Below are positions 46,495-57,329 of a stretch of DNA of 64,000 nucleotides, in pieces. Positions within the stretch are counted from its first letter, which is position 1. Each line of letters opens with the position of its first letter. The notes beneath the pieces were generated by a model. It did no database searches and was not told the DNA's origin. It was given only the letters and a program-made list of their open reading frames with translations. The translations under genes were made by a program, and so were the position numbers. Source of the DNA: Gremmenia infestans (taxonomy: Eukaryota; Ascomycota; Leotiomycetes; Helotiales; Hamatocanthoscyphaceae); NCBI GenBank assembly GCA_032629725.1, contig JAFEVB010000014.1:620001-684000 (forward strand), in the 5' to 3' direction.

Positions 46495-48441
46495 ATGGCT
46501 CTCGAATTCCCACCAATATACCTACTCAAGGCCCATTTCAAGGACATTTCCGAACTTAATGCTCTCAGTAAAAAGATAGGGGTGGTGTTCAATACCAAAG
46601 AAGAAGCCGTCAACTTGTTTCTAGCCCATGAGAAACTCAAATCCAAAGTGCGAATAGAATGGGAGCTTCGTCAAGTTGGGATCACTACGGAAGCAGTGTT
46701 CAGAGGCCCGGAGTTCAATCATGGTGAAAAGGAACAAACTCAAAAGGGACCACCGCCACGAAAGCGACGCAAGGTCGAGAAGAATAGTGATGGCACGGAT
46801 TTGATAGTCCTCGATTCTAGCACTGGGTCTGAGACTGAGTCCGAGACTGGGTCGGAAACCGAAAGGAAGTCACCAAGGTCTTCTAGGACTACCAGCTCAA
46901 GTAGTCCTACGTTATCCCGAAACTTTCCTACGAAGTCAGATGGATTTCCTACGTGGGATAAGGATATACTCAAAGTCTTAAGAGTTGCTTGGTATGACGA
47001 CTCAGTCGAAGCCGGGCAGCTCCTGCCAACTGATGAATACCTGGTCTATGAAGGAAGAGTCGTTTCAGCGCCTAAACCTACATGGCCTATCCACAGCAAG
47101 CCTCATGAGCCCCTCAAGACATTACCACTACCTGAAGTAACTGGTGCAAAGCCTTATGACAAGTACCGAACTGGGAGATACAAACCTCACACCACCAGGG
47201 GAAGGATCCGTACACCGCCTCTCATACACGAGACTACTTCCGACCGCGAAGAGGAGTCTCAAATCCCAGATCTTCCAGATGACTTAAAACAGCCCTACTC
47301 TTGCAAACGCCAAACTCCCCTCCACACCCCAAACGATAGCTTCATCACGCAACTGAAAGTCATCAAAGAAGCTCGCCTCCTCACAGACGCCGAGGAGAGT
47401 AGCAGCGAGTGGTCTGTTCGCGCCTATACCGGTGCAATCTCATCTATAGCCGCCTATCCATTCAGTCTGACCTCCGCCCGCGAATTGAGTCGCCTTCCTA
47501 GAGTAGGATCATCCACCGTGGAGTATTTCAAGGAGTGGAAACGATACGGGCACATCACGGAAGTAGAGAATATAAAAAAGGACGAGAGAATCACAACTTG
47601 GCGTAGTTTCTACGGCATTTTCGACGTAGGGGCAAAAACTGCCAGGGACTGGTACAACAAAGGATGGAGGGATCTTGACGATGTGGCACAAGGTTTTGGC
47701 AGTCTCTCAAGAAGCCAGCAAATCGGCGCTAAATTCTACGAGGAGTTTGAGGAGAGGATGTCGAGAGATGAAGTGGAGAAAATCGCGGCTGTCGTTTTGC
47801 ATGAGGCCAACAGGAAAGAACCAGGCTTCGAGATGGTGATATGCGGTGGCTACCGACGCGGAAAGCCCGATATGGGGGATGTCGATGTGGTATTGACCCA
47901 TCGGGACGAGAATGCTACTCTTAACTTCATTGATAGGATTCGAAAGAAACTAGAGAAAACCGGTCACATCACGCACTCACTCCGGCAATTTGATACGAAC
48001 AGCAAAAGAGGTCAAGACCCACTGGCCTGGAAGGGAAAAGTCAAGCCAGGAGGCAAGAAAGCGGGATTCGACACGCTGGATAAGATATTCGTGGCTTGGC
48101 AGGACCCGGAATGGCCTTTCAAGGCAGAAGACTTGGAAAGGAACCCCCAGGCAAAGAATCCGAATGTACATAGGAGAGTCGATATAATAGTCACGCCTTG
48201 GAAAACAGCTGGATGTGCCCTTGTTGGGTGGTCTGGCGGTAATATGTTTGAGAGAGACCTGAGGTTATATTGCAGGCAGGAACTTGGATACAAGTTCGAT
48301 AGCAGTGGGGTGAGAAGATTGGATAATGGAGAATGGGTAGATTTGGAGGCGGGCGCTGATACTTTGTTGGAAAAGGAGAAGAAAGTATTTGAGGGGCTTG
48401 GCTTGAAGTGGATTGAACCTACGATGAGGTGTACCGATTGA
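46495..48441 (+). CDS. POL4: family X DNA polymerase (POL4 / lambda-mu type)
   Basis: Single exon, 648 residues. The catalytic triad of the family X palm is present: GGYRRGKPDMGDVDVV gives D462 and D464, and HRRVDIIVTP gives D563. The lyase and helix-hairpin-helix part is at about 275-400 (SLTSARELSRLPRVGSSTVEYFKEW and FYGIFDVGAKTARDWYNKGWRDLDD). The conserved GWSGGNMFERDLRLY block lies near the end. The N-terminal 90 residues (YLLKAHFKDISELNALSKK) are BRCT-like but weak, and a basic, Ser-rich linker follows. Such enzymes fill gaps in base excision repair and non-homologous end joining. The overall plan is that of ascomycete POL4; lambda versus mu cannot be settled here. Confidence 0.93.
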   Translation: MALEFPPIYLLKAHFKDISELNALSKKIGVVFNTKEEAVNLFLAHEKLKSKVRIEWELRQVGITTEAVFRGPEFNHGEKEQTQKGPPPRKRRKVEKNSDGTDLIVLDSSTGSETESETGSETERKSPRSSRTTSSSSPTLSRNFPTKSDGFPTWDKDILKVLRVAWYDDSVEAGQLLPTDEYLVYEGRVVSAPKPTWPIHSKPHEPLKTLPLPEVTGAKPYDKYRTGRYKPHTTRGRIRTPPLIHETTSDREEESQIPDLPDDLKQPYSCKRQTPLHTPNDSFITQLKVIKEARLLTDAEESSSEWSVRAYTGAISSIAAYPFSLTSARELSRLPRVGSSTVEYFKEWKRYGHITEVENIKKDERITTWRSFYGIFDVGAKTARDWYNKGWRDLDDVAQGFGSLSRSQQIGAKFYEEFEERMSRDEVEKIAAVVLHEANRKEPGFEMVICGGYRRGKPDMGDVDVVLTHRDENATLNFIDRIRKKLEKTGHITHSLRQFDTNSKRGQDPLAWKGKVKPGGKKAGFDTLDKIFVAWQDPEWPFKAEDLERNPQAKNPNVHRRVDIIVTPWKTAGCALVGWSGGNMFERDLRLYCRQELGYKFDSSGVRRLDNGEWVDLEAGADTLLEKEKKVFEGLGLKWIEPTMRCTD

Positions 48442-48934
48442 GATTCATCAGTAGACATTGGATTAGGGAATGTCCTAGGAGTCTTGGACTAGGTTACTTG
48501 CGCGAGGTGAGGGATTATAAATGTACTTTGCCTGTCAATGGACGAGTTGCCCTTTTGGCAAATTATAGGGAACTGAATGTAAACAAACACAAAAACCGTA
48601 CTTCACACAAAAAACACACCTTGATCAATGTAGTCATGTTTGCACATCTACTTCTAACATACGCTTCCCATCCTATCATTCAAGTCCATCCACTTATCCC
48701 ACTTTCTCATCATCCCAAACCTGTAACCAACGCCAACTGCGACTTCCAAGCAAGAAAGGAAGTACCCAGCACAGCCACGGTCTAATTTACAGAAATACAG
48801 ATCAAATGAATTTTAAGAAAGCTTTTGGTTTGTGCGAGCTCTCTATCCCCCAAAACACCGGTGCATGGCATTGCATGTTTTAAAAAGGAGTGTTGAACGC
48901 TTGCAAAGGAAAATAAAACAATCGATTTTTGAAT
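48442..48934. other. convergent 3' intergenic region
   Basis: Between the polymerase and Sec7-PH genes, which converge. No gene seen. Confidence 0.55.
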
Positions 48935-51900
48935 TTAAGCGGTGACAGAGGTCTGCGCTGGAGGGGTAGGTAGTCTTTCCTGTTCACCCTCAACTGATTC
49001 GTCAGTGTGGTCACCTGCATAGTGTTTTTCGGAGAAGTATGATCGAGAAGGTGAATTCGAGGCCTCCGGCGTGTAGAACATCGCTTGCTGATTTGAGCTT
49101 CCCGGACGATTGAGGTAATCTTGGTCCTCTTCCTCATCTTCCACTGGAGGTAGAGGCGTTCGTCTCCCGTCCTCCGAAAAACTGATGGCTGCCTCGCTAT
49201 CTTCGCCATCTGATGTTACAATAGCCGGGATACCTGATGGATGTAGCCTCTTATGGAGTTCCCTGAAGCTTTTGGTTGTTGCAGAGCTTGTCGAATTTTG
49301 TCGTTCGCGGAAGTCTGCAGGCTCAGCGAGAGCAGATTGGAAATCGTCTTCAATTGTCGCAGGTGAAAGACCACCTGGCTCATCTTTGTGAGGATGCCTT
49401 CGTAGTCGTAAACGCTCATCAGGTGACATACTCTGAAGCTCTGACCCGAACTGGATAACAGAAGCCTTCTTGCCATGAACTACAAAGCTGCCAGTACCGC
49501 GAGATAGCACGTCATCTGCAGCAGTTTCGTCGGACATTCCGACGCTCGATGACGAATCTTTTCCTTTCCTGCTTCGCGTGTGGGTGGGTACATGAGCTTC
49601 TCGAAGAGTACGATGCAAACTTCGACGAATCTTTCCTTTCTCTAGCTTCTCCTTTTCAGCTGCGGGGTCCTTCGTTTGATCCTTGCTCTCCTCAACGTCG
49701 GGAGCAATTGGACGCTTGCCGTCTGGAGTATTTTCTGGCTCCTTAAGCCCTGCCTCCTCCAGCACAGCTTGCTCTGCCGCATCCACATTTGGACTTGGAG
49801 CTCGTGGTGTATCTGACATAGCAGTAGTGGGTTTTAAGCTGGCTTTTGACGGAGTTGTGGCTAAGCTCGGACTTGAAGGCACAGCACTAGAGGCAGATGC
49901 TTTGCGTGCACGAGCATCGAAGCTCAACGGCGGAAGCTCCCATGAAGCTTGCTGTTGGTGGAAATTTGAGGAGCTCGGAATAACGGGCGGGGTCTGGAAA
50001 ATATCATCCATTCCATGATCTCCGTCCTGTTGGGGCGCTTGTAGCGTCGAAGTTGATGGGCGATTTGTCGCTTGCGAGGTCGGTCGCTGGCCACGGTGAG
50101 CAGTGCTTGATATCGAACGTAAACGATCAAGAGTGCTGCGTTCGGAAGCTGCAGTTTCACTCATGATATCCACTTTAGGAATGGCCTTCTCTGGGGGGTT
50201 TTTCTCTTCATCCAAATCCTTCACCAAGATGTCCCTGTGGCATTTTAAGCGCCAAATTTCCATCCTGCCCCATTTCAAATTAGCAGCCATTCGACCAGCG
50301 GCGAGAAGCACCTGCTCTCGGGTTTTTGGCTGGATTGGCGAGAGGATTTGAAGGTGTCGAGCATTCCTGAGCTGGGCATCAAGTTGTTTTTCCGCTATAG
50401 TAAGCCTTTCCTCGGCTTCTGAAATCTTCTGCTGCATGATTTCCCGGCGAGCCGAGAGAATGTCTTGCTGCATCTTTGTATCGATCCTTCCACTGACAAT
50501 GGTTACTTCGCCAGTCGGGGTTTGCACCGATCTCATTCCATCTGTCTGGCTCTCCAATCGTCTTATTCCACGACTTCGCTGGCCTTCATAATTTCCTCCA
50601 ACTACGCCCCGCATGCGGACCCCAGCTGTCCTGAAAGCTGCCGCATAGTTGAGTTTCGCAAGCCAATCGTTCATTTCTTGTTCATTGTCTGCAAGGAAGG
50701 TCTCCTCAAACCCTCCGTGCCGAACGAAAATGAATGCGTTCTTATGCTTCTGGTAGGTAGAGTCGAGCAAAGCGACTGCATCATCCGTCGACATCAAAGC
50801 GTCAGGGCTGAATTGTTCAAGGGGAGGCTTGAAGATAATCGGTATGCCATCGTGGCCTTGCTTGATATGTGTTTCCAATTGGTGCATCAGATTCTTGATC
50901 CAAGTGGTATTCCTGAAGAAGTAAAGCTGAGCACCCGTCAGAATAGCTCCCCATTCCTGCCAGGGAGATCTAGTCTTTTTCTTCTTCGTGTCCTTTCGCC
51001 AAAGGAGGCCAACTTTCGTGATCTTTATATCAACAATCCCAGGGTGGGCCTCTTCAGGATTTGTAACAGTTTTCTCGGACATAAATGCGTCAGGGCGAGA
51101 TCGTGCTGAAACTATCTGTAGAACGCCCGTCCTGAAGAAAGTCTTTTGTAGATCCTCCAGATTAAGCGATGGTGCCGTTCCAAGGTAGCTGTAATGTTCC
51201 TCCAGATACATCACGTCCTTGAGATTGGGTCTCAGCGTATCTAGCTTGCTGTCAATGATAAGAGTGTAAGGATCAACAGGCTCTTTCGATGGCCGCTTCG
51301 TTGGATCCACATTGCCACGTGACAATATGGACTTCTTTTTCGTCTTATGCTGTACGATTCGTTCGCCGTTGATGTCAAGATCGTCTTCAACATGAATAAA
51401 GGGCGTGTACGAAATGTTGTCATAGAAGCATTCCAAAATCTCATCAAATATTCCCTCGCCGCGAATATTCTTCAAGTACTCCGACTTCTGCATTTTATGT
51501 TTATTGTTTTTGTTGAAGACGTCGGTGTGTAAGATGAGGAGTGAAAATGCAATAAAGTACGCTTGATCAGGAGATGCGTATATGCCGGGGTTACACTCAT
51601 GGTATCTGTTGGCGAAGCCTTGCAAGCATCTATCGATTTGTTGAGTCTCCTTGGGTAATTCAACTTCCATCAGCAATTTTCGGATGGCCATATCCATCGG
51701 ATCACCGAAGAAACCAAAACCTCTCATGTAGCTTCTAAGAACGGCTTGAGAAAATGGATCAGTGCCCTTAGACAGCACACTAGCTACAACGCCCCTGCTG
51801 ACAGCTTCTTCCAGGCGCACCAGGTACTTCGCTGGGGTATCATCTTCGAACCGTTCAGGTAAGACAATAGGCTCTCGTGTTAGCTGGACGGAATTATTCT

Positions 51901-53302
51901 TGGACGTACTCGAACCTGGAGTCGCGGGACCTGAGTTACGTGGGACAGGTGGCTCGGAGTTTTGGCGAAGTCGATGTGATAAACTAAACAGGTCACCAAA
52001 GCTCTTTCTACCAGTTGACGTAGAAGTGCGGACAGAAGTAGGAAGGGTCGGAGTGGGTAAAGCGTCATCACTAGCATTGTTATGTAGAGAATTCAGGGTA
52101 GATGATCTTCCACGCTGACCCAACCTTGCACGAGTTGGAGACGAAATGGAGGATGCCGTTGATCCCTGTCTAAATAGCCCTGCAACGCCCGATGCGGATG
52201 AAGTTTTGGCGAGAGCACTGTGTGACATTGACGGTGATGGTGACAGCATAGGAGAGGGTAGACTATCGCTGGCTCTCACATCTGCTTTTATAGCAGCAGA
52301 ATCGATCCCTGAGATTCGAGAGGAGCTAGCAGACGCTCGAGACGCTGCTAGAGATTGGGCCTGGTCTGGGTTGGTAGATTTCTGAGGAAGATGGGAGAGA
52401 TCAAACAAAGGCGCTGGTGTCTTCTTTCGACGGGGAAGGCGAAAGAAAGTGGTGGTTGTATGAATGGTATGTGTGGTTGTTGTAGTTGAGGCATATACTC
52501 CATGGTCTCCTGAACTCCCATCAGACCTCGACGATTCAGATACCCGGGTAGCTGGGAGTGCTAAAGTCGAATTGGAATCATCACCGTAGGCTGGTGGGTA
52601 ATTTCCGCTACCAGCTGTCTGTGTCGAAGGTCGCGGAAGCTCGTCAAAAGTGACTCTGCTCTTATTACCTGAGGGGGCAGTTTCGGACATGGTCTTTCTC
52701 CTTTCCTTCTTCTCGTGTTTCGTGACTTTCGCCGGCTCTTCAGCGGTAGAGTCCAAGGAACTCTTAACACGACCCATCCGTATTCTCGACTTTTTCTTCG
52801 TTGGTTTCGCTGGCTTTGTTGCATTCATATCCATCGTAGGAGCGGTCGTGATGATTTCGGGGGCTGTTTGATCTTTGTTAGTAGAATAGGCTAGCGGGGT
52901 AACGATTTGATACTCACGATGCGGCATGGGAGGAGTGGCAAGCTGGTCTTGTTGGGCCTGTAGTCGAGCCCTTGTTGATAATTGGGAGTCTGAAGCATGG
53001 CGGAATTTCAACATGGAAAACCGGTGATGCCTGGGTGTTTGTTGCTGCACAGGAGGAGAGATCGAGGGCTCCAAAGGGCTGGTGGCACTCTCAGCTGATG
53101 CTCGAGGTGAAGATGCTCCCTCTGCTTCGGCGCCTGCTGGAGACAGAAATTCTGCAGCGGAAGGTCTTCTGGGTATCTGCTCGCTGGCTCTGCCATCGAG
53201 TAAAGTCGGATTACCCATTGATTCCGGCAATAGAAAACTTCGTCGTCGGATGTCATCGCTAGATGGACCGCGACGACGTATCAATCCCGGTAGGAGAGGC
53301 AT
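48935..53302 (-). CDS. Sec7-PH Arf guanine-nucleotide exchange factor (SYT1-like)
   Basis: Two exons, 53302-52918 and 52863-48935, give about 1,437 residues. The long disordered N-terminus is Ser/Thr/Pro-rich. The Sec7 domain is at about 460-640: AVLRSYMRGFGFFGDPMDMAIRKLLMEVELPKETQQIDRCL includes the catalytic glutamate, and YFIAFSLLILHTDVFNKNNKHKMQKSEYLKN is the conserved hydrophobic groove. A PH domain follows at about 740-876 (KITKVGLLWRKD, EWGAILTGAQLYFF, ETFLADNEQEMNDWLAKLNYA). A disordered C-terminal third completes it. The plan matches the yeast SYT1 group acting on Arf/Arl GTPases at the Golgi. The 54-base intron is in frame and open, so both spliced and retained forms could be made. 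ATG 53302 is used because the upstream TTG is not a start in fungi. Confidence 0.92.
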   Translation of the reverse strand: MPLLPGLIRRRGPSSDDIRRRSFLLPESMGNPTLLDGRASEQIPRRPSAAEFLSPAGAEAEGASSPRASAESATSPLEPSISPPVQQQTPRHHRFSMLKFRHASDSQLSTRARLQAQQDQLATPPMPHREYQIVTPLAYSTNKDQTAPEIITTAPTMDMNATKPAKPTKKKSRIRMGRVKSSLDSTAEEPAKVTKHEKKERRKTMSETAPSGNKSRVTFDELPRPSTQTAGSGNYPPAYGDDSNSTLALPATRVSESSRSDGSSGDHGVYASTTTTTHTIHTTTTFFRLPRRKKTPAPLFDLSHLPQKSTNPDQAQSLAASRASASSSRISGIDSAAIKADVRASDSLPSPMLSPSPSMSHSALAKTSSASGVAGLFRQGSTASSISSPTRARLGQRGRSSTLNSLHNNASDDALPTPTLPTSVRTSTSTGRKSFGDLFSLSHRLRQNSEPPVPRNSGPATPGSSTSKNNSVQLTREPIVLPERFEDDTPAKYLVRLEEAVSRGVVASVLSKGTDPFSQAVLRSYMRGFGFFGDPMDMAIRKLLMEVELPKETQQIDRCLQGFANRYHECNPGIYASPDQAYFIAFSLLILHTDVFNKNNKHKMQKSEYLKNIRGEGIFDEILECFYDNISYTPFIHVEDDLDINGERIVQHKTKKKSILSRGNVDPTKRPSKEPVDPYTLIIDSKLDTLRPNLKDVMYLEEHYSYLGTAPSLNLEDLQKTFFRTGVLQIVSARSRPDAFMSEKTVTNPEEAHPGIVDIKITKVGLLWRKDTKKKKTRSPWQEWGAILTGAQLYFFRNTTWIKNLMHQLETHIKQGHDGIPIIFKPPLEQFSPDALMSTDDAVALLDSTYQKHKNAFIFVRHGGFEETFLADNEQEMNDWLAKLNYAAAFRTAGVRMRGVVGGNYEGQRSRGIRRLESQTDGMRSVQTPTGEVTIVSGRIDTKMQQDILSARREIMQQKISEAEERLTIAEKQLDAQLRNARHLQILSPIQPKTREQVLLAAGRMAANLKWGRMEIWRLKCHRDILVKDLDEEKNPPEKAIPKVDIMSETAASERSTLDRLRSISSTAHRGQRPTSQATNRPSTSTLQAPQQDGDHGMDDIFQTPPVIPSSSNFHQQQASWELPPLSFDARARKASASSAVPSSPSLATTPSKASLKPTTAMSDTPRAPSPNVDAAEQAVLEEAGLKEPENTPDGKRPIAPDVEESKDQTKDPAAEKEKLEKGKIRRSLHRTLREAHVPTHTRSRKGKDSSSSVGMSDETAADDVLSRGTGSFVVHGKKASVIQFGSELQSMSPDERLRLRRHPHKDEPGGLSPATIEDDFQSALAEPADFRERQNSTSSATTKSFRELHKRLHPSGIPAIVTSDGEDSEAAISFSEDGRRTPLPPVEDEEEDQDYLNRPGSSNQQAMFYTPEASNSPSRSYFSEKHYAGDHTDESVEGEQERLPTPPAQTSVTA

Positions 53303-53997
53303 GTTGGAGCCCAATTTGCGGCTTCATCGATATCGAGTATGGTGAATGCAACATGAGTTGCACGGAAGGTGAGAAAGGAAGGATCCGGTGGGGTAGAAGG
53401 GGATCTCGAGAAAAGCAGAGGGTTGGAGAGCTGCTGAATTGGGCTGGGGAGGATGGGGACTTCGCCAAGGCGACAACGCTCAGATGATTACAGCTCAGTA
53501 TGTAAAAACAAAACGAGTGAGGGAGGAAGCGACAACCAAGTCGTCCAGATGAAAGGAGAATTCAATAATTCATGCTGTATAATAGGAAAATGAACGATTG
53601 GTGGTACAGTAGTAGGACTTGTGTTTCAGCCTTTCTGATATAGATTCAGCACCTTTAGGGTAATAGGCAGGGACGATAACATTGATATTACCCATTTGAA
53701 GTACAGTACAGTAGCCTCCCAGCGGACTTTACACTACGACACGCGGAGTACTCCACTACCTACTAATAAGACAGTGAGACCAGCCTTACTACGCCGATCA
53801 TCCACACCACACCACACCACACCACCAGAAGAGCACATCCACCAGATCCAACCACTCACACACTCGCAAGTGCCTTGCCTGACTGCTCTACCCACCCACC
53901 GCGGCCCAGCCACCCATCGGCGAGTTGTACAGAATAACCTCCAGTATCCGTAACAATATTGATCTTCGTCGGTATTGCGACTGATGCGCTATTGATC
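53303..53997. promoter_or_regulatory. divergent promoter, Sec7-PH and ECM14
   Basis: About 695 bases. It contains a CACAC-type repeat at about 53,802-53,826 and the sequence CAGTACAGTA near 53,703. No gene is seen. Confidence 0.5.
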
Positions 53998-55800
53998 ATG
54001 CTCGCACTGCACAACACCCTCTCTTACCTTCCATTTCTCCTTCTGGTCCTCTGTGCAACCAGCCAAGCCTTCGCTGTCCCAGGGACCACCAGCGACAACT
54101 CCCACTACGCAGCTACTCAACGCCATTCGCCACCCGAAGCAAAGCATCGCGGTGTCTTCCCCCAATTGACATGGCTCCGGGATACTGCCATTGAGAAGGT
54201 ATTTGGTGTGCCAGCGAAATCTGCAAAGGCGGGGACGGAAAAACCAAACTGTGCATCGCATACTTCGAGTTCCCAGATCCCAGCGACACTGTTAGCCAAA
54301 TACGGAGGTGATGTGGTTCTTCGATTCAACTTGAGTACACCGCATGAGGAGCAAGCATTGGCGGAGGCTGCGGATACCCTTTTCCTGGATGTCTGGGAGT
54401 TTACTAGCAATTGGGCAGATATCCGACTGAGGGAGGACGATGTACGTCGAAAGGTTCCTACTATACGTCTTAGTACTAACAAAGAGAAGGTCCCATCTCT
54501 ACTCGGATTACTACCCAAATCACTCCAGAATGCCTACTCTCCTCTTATGCCCGACTTGGCAAAGTCCATATATCAGACTTACCCTTCAATTGCGCAGGCA
54601 CGCCCGGCCCTCCCACCATCTCAACGAGATCGTGCATTCACGCCATCTCTAAAGACATCAGATGGAGCTGACAATATCTTCTTTAGCAATTACCAGCCCT
54701 ACTCGGTAATTGTACCATGGATGCGTCTTATGGCATCTATGTTCACTACGCATGTTCGAATCATCAACATTGGAACAACTTATGAGGGTCGAGACATTTC
54801 AGCTCTTCGAGTTGGCGTTTCCCCAAACCTCCCTCAGGACGACCCCAAACCGAGGAAAACCATTATCATCACCGGAGGTTCCCATGCACGAGAATGGATC
54901 TCAGTAAGCACTGTGACATATATTGCCTGGTCTCTGATTACAGCCTATGGAAAATCTCCAGCAATTACCAAACTTCTCCAAGAGTTTGATTTTGTTTTCA
55001 TCCCAACTAGCAACCCGGATGGGTATATATACACGTGGGAGACTGACCGTCTGTGGAGAAAGAACCGCCAGCAAACGAATTTGAGATTTTGCCGTGGACT
55101 GGATCTTGATCGTGGCTTCGGCTTTGAATGGGATGGAGCTTCCGCTCATAGCAACCCCTGTTCCGAAAGCTACCAGGGCGAGGAGCCATTCCAGGCGGTG
55201 GAATCACATAGACTGGCCGAGTGGGCAAAGAATGAGACTGAGAACAACGAAGTCAAATTCGTCGGTTTCTTGGATTTGCACTCATACTCGCAGCAAGTGC
55301 TATATCCTTACTCATACTCCTGTAACAAGGATCCGCCAAGCCTGGAAAATCTCGAGGAACTAGGAATGGGACTTGCCAAAGCAATTCGGATCTCGAGCGG
55401 GGAGCAATATGGAGTTGCTTCCGCCTGTGAGGGTGCTGTTCCTGCCAAGCGGGGGCAAGCTTCCCGGATGGAAACAGGCGGTGGCTCAGCAATTGACTGG
55501 TTTTACCATGCGATGAAGACGCGATATAGCTATCAGATCAAACTAAGGGACACGGGAAGTTACGGCTTCTTACTGCCAAAGGAAAACATCATCCCCACTG
55601 GAGAAGAGGCCTATAATGCAATTAAGTACTTTGGCGATTTCTTAATGGGGAACAAGGGGATTGAAGGTCAGCTTTGGAAAGAGATGCATAGGGGTGTTGA
55701 TGTGGAAAACGAGACAGTGGTGGCTGACATTGAACCCATCGAGGAAGAGGTTGGGTATGATGCTGATGAAGCAAGGTGGGATCTCAGGCGACGGAGATGA
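53998..55800 (+). CDS. ECM14: ECM14, catalytically dead M14 carboxypeptidase homologue
   Basis: Single exon, 600 residues. A signal peptide is clear (LPFLLLVLCATSQAFA). After a propeptide-like region, the M14 fold carries zinc ligands H296 and E299 (SHAREW) and H428 (DLHSYS). The position that is the general-base glutamate in active M14 enzymes (FELRDTG pattern) is Lys here: QIKLRDTGSYGFLLP, K515. This loss is characteristic of the fungal ECM14 group, regarded as inactive and linked to cell-wall organisation and vacuolar function. Length and Cys pattern are normal. ATG 53998 is used; the frame upstream has only a TTG. The tail after about 565 is acidic and variable. Confidence 0.95.
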   Translation: MLALHNTLSYLPFLLLVLCATSQAFAVPGTTSDNSHYAATQRHSPPEAKHRGVFPQLTWLRDTAIEKVFGVPAKSAKAGTEKPNCASHTSSSQIPATLLAKYGGDVVLRFNLSTPHEEQALAEAADTLFLDVWEFTSNWADIRLREDDVRRKVPTIRLSTNKEKVPSLLGLLPKSLQNAYSPLMPDLAKSIYQTYPSIAQARPALPPSQRDRAFTPSLKTSDGADNIFFSNYQPYSVIVPWMRLMASMFTTHVRIINIGTTYEGRDISALRVGVSPNLPQDDPKPRKTIIITGGSHAREWISVSTVTYIAWSLITAYGKSPAITKLLQEFDFVFIPTSNPDGYIYTWETDRLWRKNRQQTNLRFCRGLDLDRGFGFEWDGASAHSNPCSESYQGEEPFQAVESHRLAEWAKNETENNEVKFVGFLDLHSYSQQVLYPYSYSCNKDPPSLENLEELGMGLAKAIRISSGEQYGVASACEGAVPAKRGQASRMETGGGSAIDWFYHAMKTRYSYQIKLRDTGSYGFLLPKENIIPTGEEAYNAIKYFGDFLMGNKGIEGQLWKEMHRGVDVENETVVADIEPIEEEVGYDADEARWDLRRRR

Positions 55801-56789
55801 TGATGAATAATTATTTGTGAATAGGTTCATTGGAGTTGATGGAGTATGGAAATGGAAATGGCGGTATTTACGGGTCATGGTGTTGGGGCGTTAGAGATGA
55901 TTGTTTTATTGCAAGCAAAAGAAATGTATGTATTACCATTTATTACCAAAGCCGGGTCAACCATATATTGTATAGAAGATTACTCTTTGTACAGTATCAC
56001 CAGTCTCTTTGGCAATAAATCTTTCACCAACAGCTAAAATAGCGACATGTACGTATGGGCCCTATGAAGATTTAAAGAGTAATCAACCAGCAACAATTGC
56101 GTGATCCCACCCTAGCTGTTGTGTAATCCACGTACAGTAGATGCTCCCAAGGACATGGTACCGCACGGCCCGTCCCTAGAACATACATAAACTTTCCATC
56201 TCCTCGACATATGTTCCATTTCTCTGTTCCAAAGACTTATCGCTATTTCACTCAACTTCAAGATGAAAACTAGAGTCCTCGTCTCGTGATGCGTCGGTCA
56301 CTTTAAATGTTGCCGAGGTATGTACAACAGTACTATGACTGCCTTGTGGCCGACCTGACCTACTGCTGGTGCTGTACCTCACCTCTTCAGCTATTCAACT
56401 TCCAAGACAGAGAGAAATGTAGGTAGCTTGACGTCTCGCCATTGTGAAGCCATCACCAAAACAAGCCTCGGCACAAACAGCAGTTTCCTTCCGAGTCGGA
56501 GACTTTCTGAGCCGGCGACGGGACAACCTTAGGGGAAGATTCACACCATGCCGTTACGCACCGGCCGTGCCTAGAAGTATTTGGCCAGTTCTCTCTCTAT
56601 TTATTTCCTTCAAATCTGACTTTTGATTTCAATCAATTGAGTTACAAGTGAAGCAATTGATTATCTCCCTACAAGCCCTTTTGTCACAACTTCTCCTACT
56701 GAATCATTCACTGCACCTCAACTTCCACTTCCACTTCACATCTTCAAAAGGAGCTTTGCGCAAAATACAAGTACTTCCAAACCGCAACA
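55801..56789. other. intergenic region
   Basis: ECM14 3' region and promoter of the MAPEG gene. Frames of 60-100 residues are present but carry no family features. Confidence 0.5.
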
Positions 56790-57329
56790 ATGGCAACAAT
56801 GGCCATCGCCCCAGACTATGGCTATGTCCTCCTCGCCGCAACCTCGACCTTCATCGTCAACATCCTGCATATGCTCAACACAGGCGCCTACCGCAAAGCA
56901 GCAAAGATAGCCTATCCAGCCGCATACGCACCCTCTTCGCGCACCGATGCCGACGCACACAGATTCAAGTAAGTCTCCTCTCTCCTTCCCTCGTCCTACT
57001 ATACCCCTTCCCCCAAGACAGAAGAAAAAAGCAGTACAGAACAAAACTAACTCTCACAAACCAGCTGCGCCCAAAGAGCCCACGCAAACTACATCGAAAA
57101 CCAAGTCTCGACCCTCGGCGCCCTCTTCATAGCCGGCTTGAGCTACCCCCGCGTGGCGGCTGGTATGGGCCTTGGTTGGAGCGTGTGCAGGTGGCTGTAC
57201 ATGAAGGGGTATTCGGAGGGTGCGGCGGGAGGAAAGGGGCGATATAGGGGGATTGCTTATATGTTGTTCCAGGCGGGCTTGATTGGTATGGCGGGGTGGA
57301 CTGGGGTGAGCACTGTTTTGAGGTGGTAG
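56790..57329 (+). CDS. MAPEG-family membrane protein (microsomal GST-like)
   Basis: Two exons, 56790-56968 and 57065-57329, join in phase to give 147 residues, the normal size for the family. Four membrane helices are visible. The join restores FNCAQRAHANYIENQ, the hallmark MAPEG motif with the Arg and Asn residues that bind glutathione. The family includes microsomal glutathione transferases and FLAP-like proteins; the fungal members of this length are usually the MGST3-like group. They conjugate or peroxidise lipophilic electrophiles in the endoplasmic reticulum. ATG 56790 begins MATMAIAPDYGYVLLAATSTFIVNILHM. Confidence 0.93.

Noticed and set aside
53302..53314. Four-residue longer start for the Sec7-PH protein
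   Set aside because: The upstream codon is TTG, not ATG; the first ATG is at 53302.
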